A stretch of 21,429 nt of DNA from Paramacrobiotus richtersi. Taxonomy: Eukaryota > Tardigrada > Eutardigrada > Parachela > Macrobiotidae. The stretch is taken from the NCBI GenBank assembly GCA_034698045.1, contig JAQGAU010001099.1, positions 1-21,429 on the forward strand, written 5' to 3'. The translations under genes and the position numbers were made by a program. The notes beneath the pieces were generated by a model that saw only the letters and a program-made list of their open reading frames with translations, made no database searches and was not told where the DNA came from. Shown here in pieces: positions 17,651 through 21,429 of the stretch (positions within the stretch are counted from its first letter, which is position 1; the number at the start of each line of letters is the position of its first letter).

Positions 17651-20600
17651 ATGGCCCAAGACAGCGCAGGCTCCCGCATCCTCTTCAATCAGATGCTGAA
17701 ACCCCTGGAAGCCCTGGTCACCTCCCCCTACGAGGCCCTCCCGGACCCCGACTTCCGCCATGTGCTGCACACCCTCACCCACCTCCGCTCCGACATCCTC
17801 CACGCCACGGGCGAGTCCCTGCCCTTCTGGGACGCCTATCTGGCCCTGGCCTACCACGCCGTCTATCTCCATCGTCTCCACATTGCCGAGAAGAATGACC
17901 GGGCACTGGAGAATCTGGTGTACGGGGTGGCCAAGATTGTCATGGATTATTGTGTGAATCGGCTGGAGAAACCGGTGGGGAGTAGTTTTTTGACGATGGC
18001 GGACGGGCTGAAGCTCCTGGCTAGTGTGTATAACTTGGGATCACCGTATGGGAAGAATGAGATTATGGCCGTGTATAAGCAGCTGGAAACGGCCAAGGTC
18101 CCTCCGGAAGTGGATAAAGGTAAGATTTGATCATAATTTTGTATTTTGAAGCGGTTTTTTATCGTTTCGAAGTCGTTACTGGAGGGAAGTCAGACAGTTG
18201 AGTTAATTTGCGTGTTATGGAGATCAGCAGGTTGAGAGTTCGGTTTGCTGCATCGGTTTTCGTGTTGACAATCTGAATCGTGAACAACAGAATCCGAACT
18301 TGAAATTACACACTTTGTGAACATTCTGGCGGTTCTGATCCACGCGATTTAGTTAAAGTGATCAAAACTGTTAGAACGCACTTCAGATTTGTTCTGGATG
18401 CGTTTTATAGTTCCGTGACCCGTCTGTATATTGTAGCAACTTTCTGTCCAAATTTCTATTGGAGTCTTGAGACTGAATGCGTTTGACATTCTTCAGATGA
18501 AAAATATTGTGTTTTCGTTTTTGTTGTTTTTGGACCGAGTCACAGATCCATCTGTTTAGAATAACGTGTAATAATTTTCGAAATTGTAGGCAAGAGTGAC
18601 GGCGAGCACGAGGAAGAGAAAAAAGACCCGAAACGCAACGTGCACACCGTCCCCCCAGTCCCCGTGGTCAACGTCAAGAACTTGATCACCCCCATCATCC
18701 AGAGCGGCTACGAGCCCATCTCCGATCTGGGCATTTCCCTCAAACCCTCCGGGAAGTTTAGCGAGCGTTACGGGAAGAAAATGTACTGGTATCTGTGTGA
18801 GAACCACATTGGCGACACTCTGCTGAACATTCTGAAGAACTCAACGGTATTCAGCACCTTCATGGACACGGATGTTACCGGCATTAACTTTTATAAAGCG
18901 GTGATTACCAAGTTGGCGGATGCGCGACAGATTGTGGGGAAGGTGGATATTGTGTCGTTGGAGTTGGATACAGCCTTCCAGATGAGCAAGATTCCCATTC
19001 CGGACTGCTGTTCACCGGAGAATTTGGAGTTGGTGTGCAGTTTTGGGATTAGCTGTATTGCCAATGCGTGTAAATTGCTGACGGCGTTGAATGTGATGGA
19101 TTGCCAATCGGCGGAGGAGGAGGGAACACAGCGGGTAAGGAGAGAAATTGAAGCTTTCTTTGAAACAGAACAGCGAAAAAACCTTTTTTAATGATCCCTT
19201 TGAGACAATCTTTGGAATTGACAGTTTTTGCATATACTGCATAAGTAAGCCGAGCTGAAGTGATAGATCACATACAGTTAACAAAGCGTAAACCTTGGTA
19301 TTGTGTATAATATTCCAAAATAATGAAGTTTATTTCGTATCAGTGACGTGTCAAAGTTTTCGCTTTGGTAACGGGTTTAACGGGTTTACTATGGTACAGT
19401 TAAGAAATCATAAATTTTCACACTCTGTTATGAATGACTGTCTTCATTAGGTGAGCGACTCGCGATTATCCACGATGAAGAAAGCCGAGCAGCTTCTCAC
19501 CGTCTACGAGCAACTGGAGAAGAGTATTGCCGTGAATAACCGCGAAGCCGCCCGGAACATGGTCACAATATGTTGCCGGTACCTTCTGACCGGCATGGAA
19601 GGAATGCTTGTCGGTGCAGCTGATACCGATTCCCAGGCAATCCCACCGAATGTGATGGTGTTCTCCATGCCGGGATTGTATCTTCTGCGGCATTTACTGA
19701 CGTTTTTGGGCAAATTGACGGATGATTTGCGGTCTTTTGAGATTCCGCTGTTGGAGTCGTTGCCGGTGACAGTTCCTAATCAACTGGTGCTTTCGGAAAT
19801 CTACACACCTTGGTACCGATTGGTGTATGTGATGCGGCAGCATGATACCTTTGGAGTGATAATGCGAGCTTTGGCTATCTGCCAGGGACAGGCGTTTCAT
19901 CGATTAGTGTACTGTGTGAAGAATGGACAGAAACAGACTTCCAGCCCTTCCAGTAAGGCTGAACGTTGAATTTTTCATTATATATTCATATATATTTTGG
20001 TTGGTAGCGGTGGTTTGTTTCTTAAACAACTGCTTGCAAGACGCACACGCTTTCAGGTCCTTAACATCTACGGAAGATCTCGATATATAGTTTCCTTTTT
20101 GTGTTTTCATGTTATATCGACTCCAAAAACGAGGATATTTTTTAGAAAATTCTGAAGATATCAGACAGTGAGACATTTAAATTAGCTGCGTAGCAGATAT
20201 CTTGCTCAAGATGGTTCGGACGTTTTGTGTAGCCAGTACACTACGATTCACCATAAACGGAAATACCGTATTACACCGATTAGTGGATACACACGATTTC
20301 CAAACTGAAATCTTTAGGTGTTCGGGATGCCAAGCGCTCTCGAAGTCGCGACTCGGACGATTCTTCCCCACGTCCCACAAAGTTGTCCGTCAGCCAGGAC
20401 GACCTGATTCTGGGCTGCCTATGGGAGGAGCTCAGTGCGGAGCCCATTTCGGACGGACCCGGCTCGACGGCCACCGTCCAGGATACGTCCTTGACTGAGT
20501 CGCTGCTGGATACCGTGTCGAAGATTGTGCACTTTGTCGATCGGGAGTTTTTGCAGAGTGAACACGGGATGATGGAGATTATCCTGAGGGAGTTCTTTGC

Positions 20601-21429
20601 GGCCAAGCATCTGGGTATGCTGTTGCCTATCATGACGGGGAACTCCTTTGAGTATGTGCCCTCCGGGGATATGGATCCCCCGCATCTGCGGGTGCTGGTG
20701 GGGAAATGCGAGTTGGCGTTGGATTTGTTCTTCCATAATTTAGTCACGACAGGTATGGGTTGTCGATTTCTTAACGCTTTGTTAAGTTCAGTATATTGTG
20801 GGAGGACTTAAAAAGCGATCCTTATCATTGAGTTGCAGCTCTTTTTTTCTTTGAGTTCCGGAAGGGCAGATAAACTATCCGCACTTGAAAAATTTCGAAG
20901 GATTGTTTTAAAGACGAGATATCGGAACAAAACTCGGGAACGATTAGCTGTATTTATTTTGATTCCAGTGAGACAAACTGAGAGTCTGAGACCAGTGAGC
21001 TTATAAAGTTGATTATCTTACTATCGAAATGTGCAAAACGCCTCATGCGTCGGCTAAGAACAAAATGCGTTATGTTTAATAATTTGACTTTTACCTTCCA
21101 TAAGGAGTGTCAACTGATCAGTGAAAGCAGTGTAGTTGATAAGACCAGCTATAGAAAGTTCTCATGGAGTAAATAGCCTTTGGATGGTGTTTGTTTAGAA
21201 GAACTACATAGTGTCGGCAGATTGGTGACAGGTACAGTAGAAGTACATACTTCTATCTTTGTTCCGTTTGGTAAAAATTACGCGTTTCAGGTTTCATCAG
21301 TGACGAGCACATCCTGACCGTCTTGAAATCCATCGGCCTAGACCTATCTCCTTCCAAAAAGAACGAACCCTGGCCGTTGTACATCCCTCGCGGTTTCCTG
21401 TCCTTTTTCGGTCGTGTCCTCCTCAAATG
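17651..21429 (+). CDS. UBR4: UBR4/Pushover-type giant E3 ubiquitin ligase, N-terminal exons (runs off right edge)
   Basis: Five exons, 17651-18119, 18590-19134, 19451-19952, 20318-20752 and 21291 to the edge, join in phase into about 696 residues. UBR4 (p600; Drosophila Pushover/Poe) is an E3 ligase of about 5,000 residues in the N-degron pathway and autophagy; its UBR box and ligase module would lie beyond the window. The visible part is alpha-helical armadillo/HEAT-like scaffold. From memory of human UBR4 I see the same order: a start with LKPL (human RPLL), NRLEKP (human LRLENP), TAKVPPEV (human SAKLPQTV), a GISCIANACKLLTAL helix, a Ser/Arg/Asp-rich spacer (RSRSRDSDDSSPRP), and EPWPLYIP at about 676-683 (human GPWPLYIH). 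The ATG has a strong context (CCAGAAATGG) soon after a UTR acceptor. An alignment is needed to confirm, since similarity outside the motifs is modest. Confidence 0.83.

Noticed and set aside
17627-17881. Gly/Val-rich minus-strand frame
   Set aside because: Antisense shadow of the GC-rich first coding exon of the UBR4-like gene.
1-21429. tRNA or rRNA genes, CRISPR arrays, transposon or viral genes
   Set aside because: No T-loop motif in a foldable setting, no regular spaced repeats, no transposase, reverse transcriptase or terminal repeats were seen on either strand.

Overview
The window is nuclear DNA from an animal. Its genes are split by many short GT-AG introns (about 65 to 850 bases) with AT-rich intron sequence, and the exons read as conserved metazoan proteins once joined in phase. 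A long NRF-6-type membrane acyltransferase suggests an ecdysozoan (nematode, arthropod or tardigrade group). I cannot place it more precisely from sequence alone.

Layout, left to right. (1) Bases 1-60, minus strand: the acidic N-terminus of a gene that leaves the window. (2) 1329-8260, plus: a complete 14-exon, 811-residue NRF-6/NDG-4-like protein with a signal peptide, a Cys-rich NRF domain, a Thr/acidic linker and a multi-pass acyltransferase-3 domain; one intron is GC-AG. (3) 8261-14997: an accessory-looking interval without conserved housekeeping genes. It holds short genes for secreted products: a two-exon cystine-knot-like peptide (minus, 9671-9174) with TATA box and poly(A) signal; a three-exon His/Asp-rich secreted protein (plus, 11718-13229); and, less surely, a tiny secreted basic peptide (minus, 14485-13997) and a 72-residue single-pass membrane protein (minus, 11048-10830). 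(4) 16500-14998, minus: complete three-exon RCE1, the type II CAAX prenyl endopeptidase of the ER. (5) 17651 to the right edge, plus: the first five coding exons (about 696 residues) of a UBR4/Pushover-type giant E3 ligase, preceded by a probable 5' UTR intron.

RCE1 and the UBR4-like gene diverge from a roughly 1.1 kb shared upstream region; the left-edge gene and the NRF gene diverge from a 1.27 kb one. The genes do not form a pathway. The most novel content is the set of small secreted-peptide genes between the conserved loci. All exon joins were derived by hand from splice signals, reading phase and remembered family sequences; no alignment was run.
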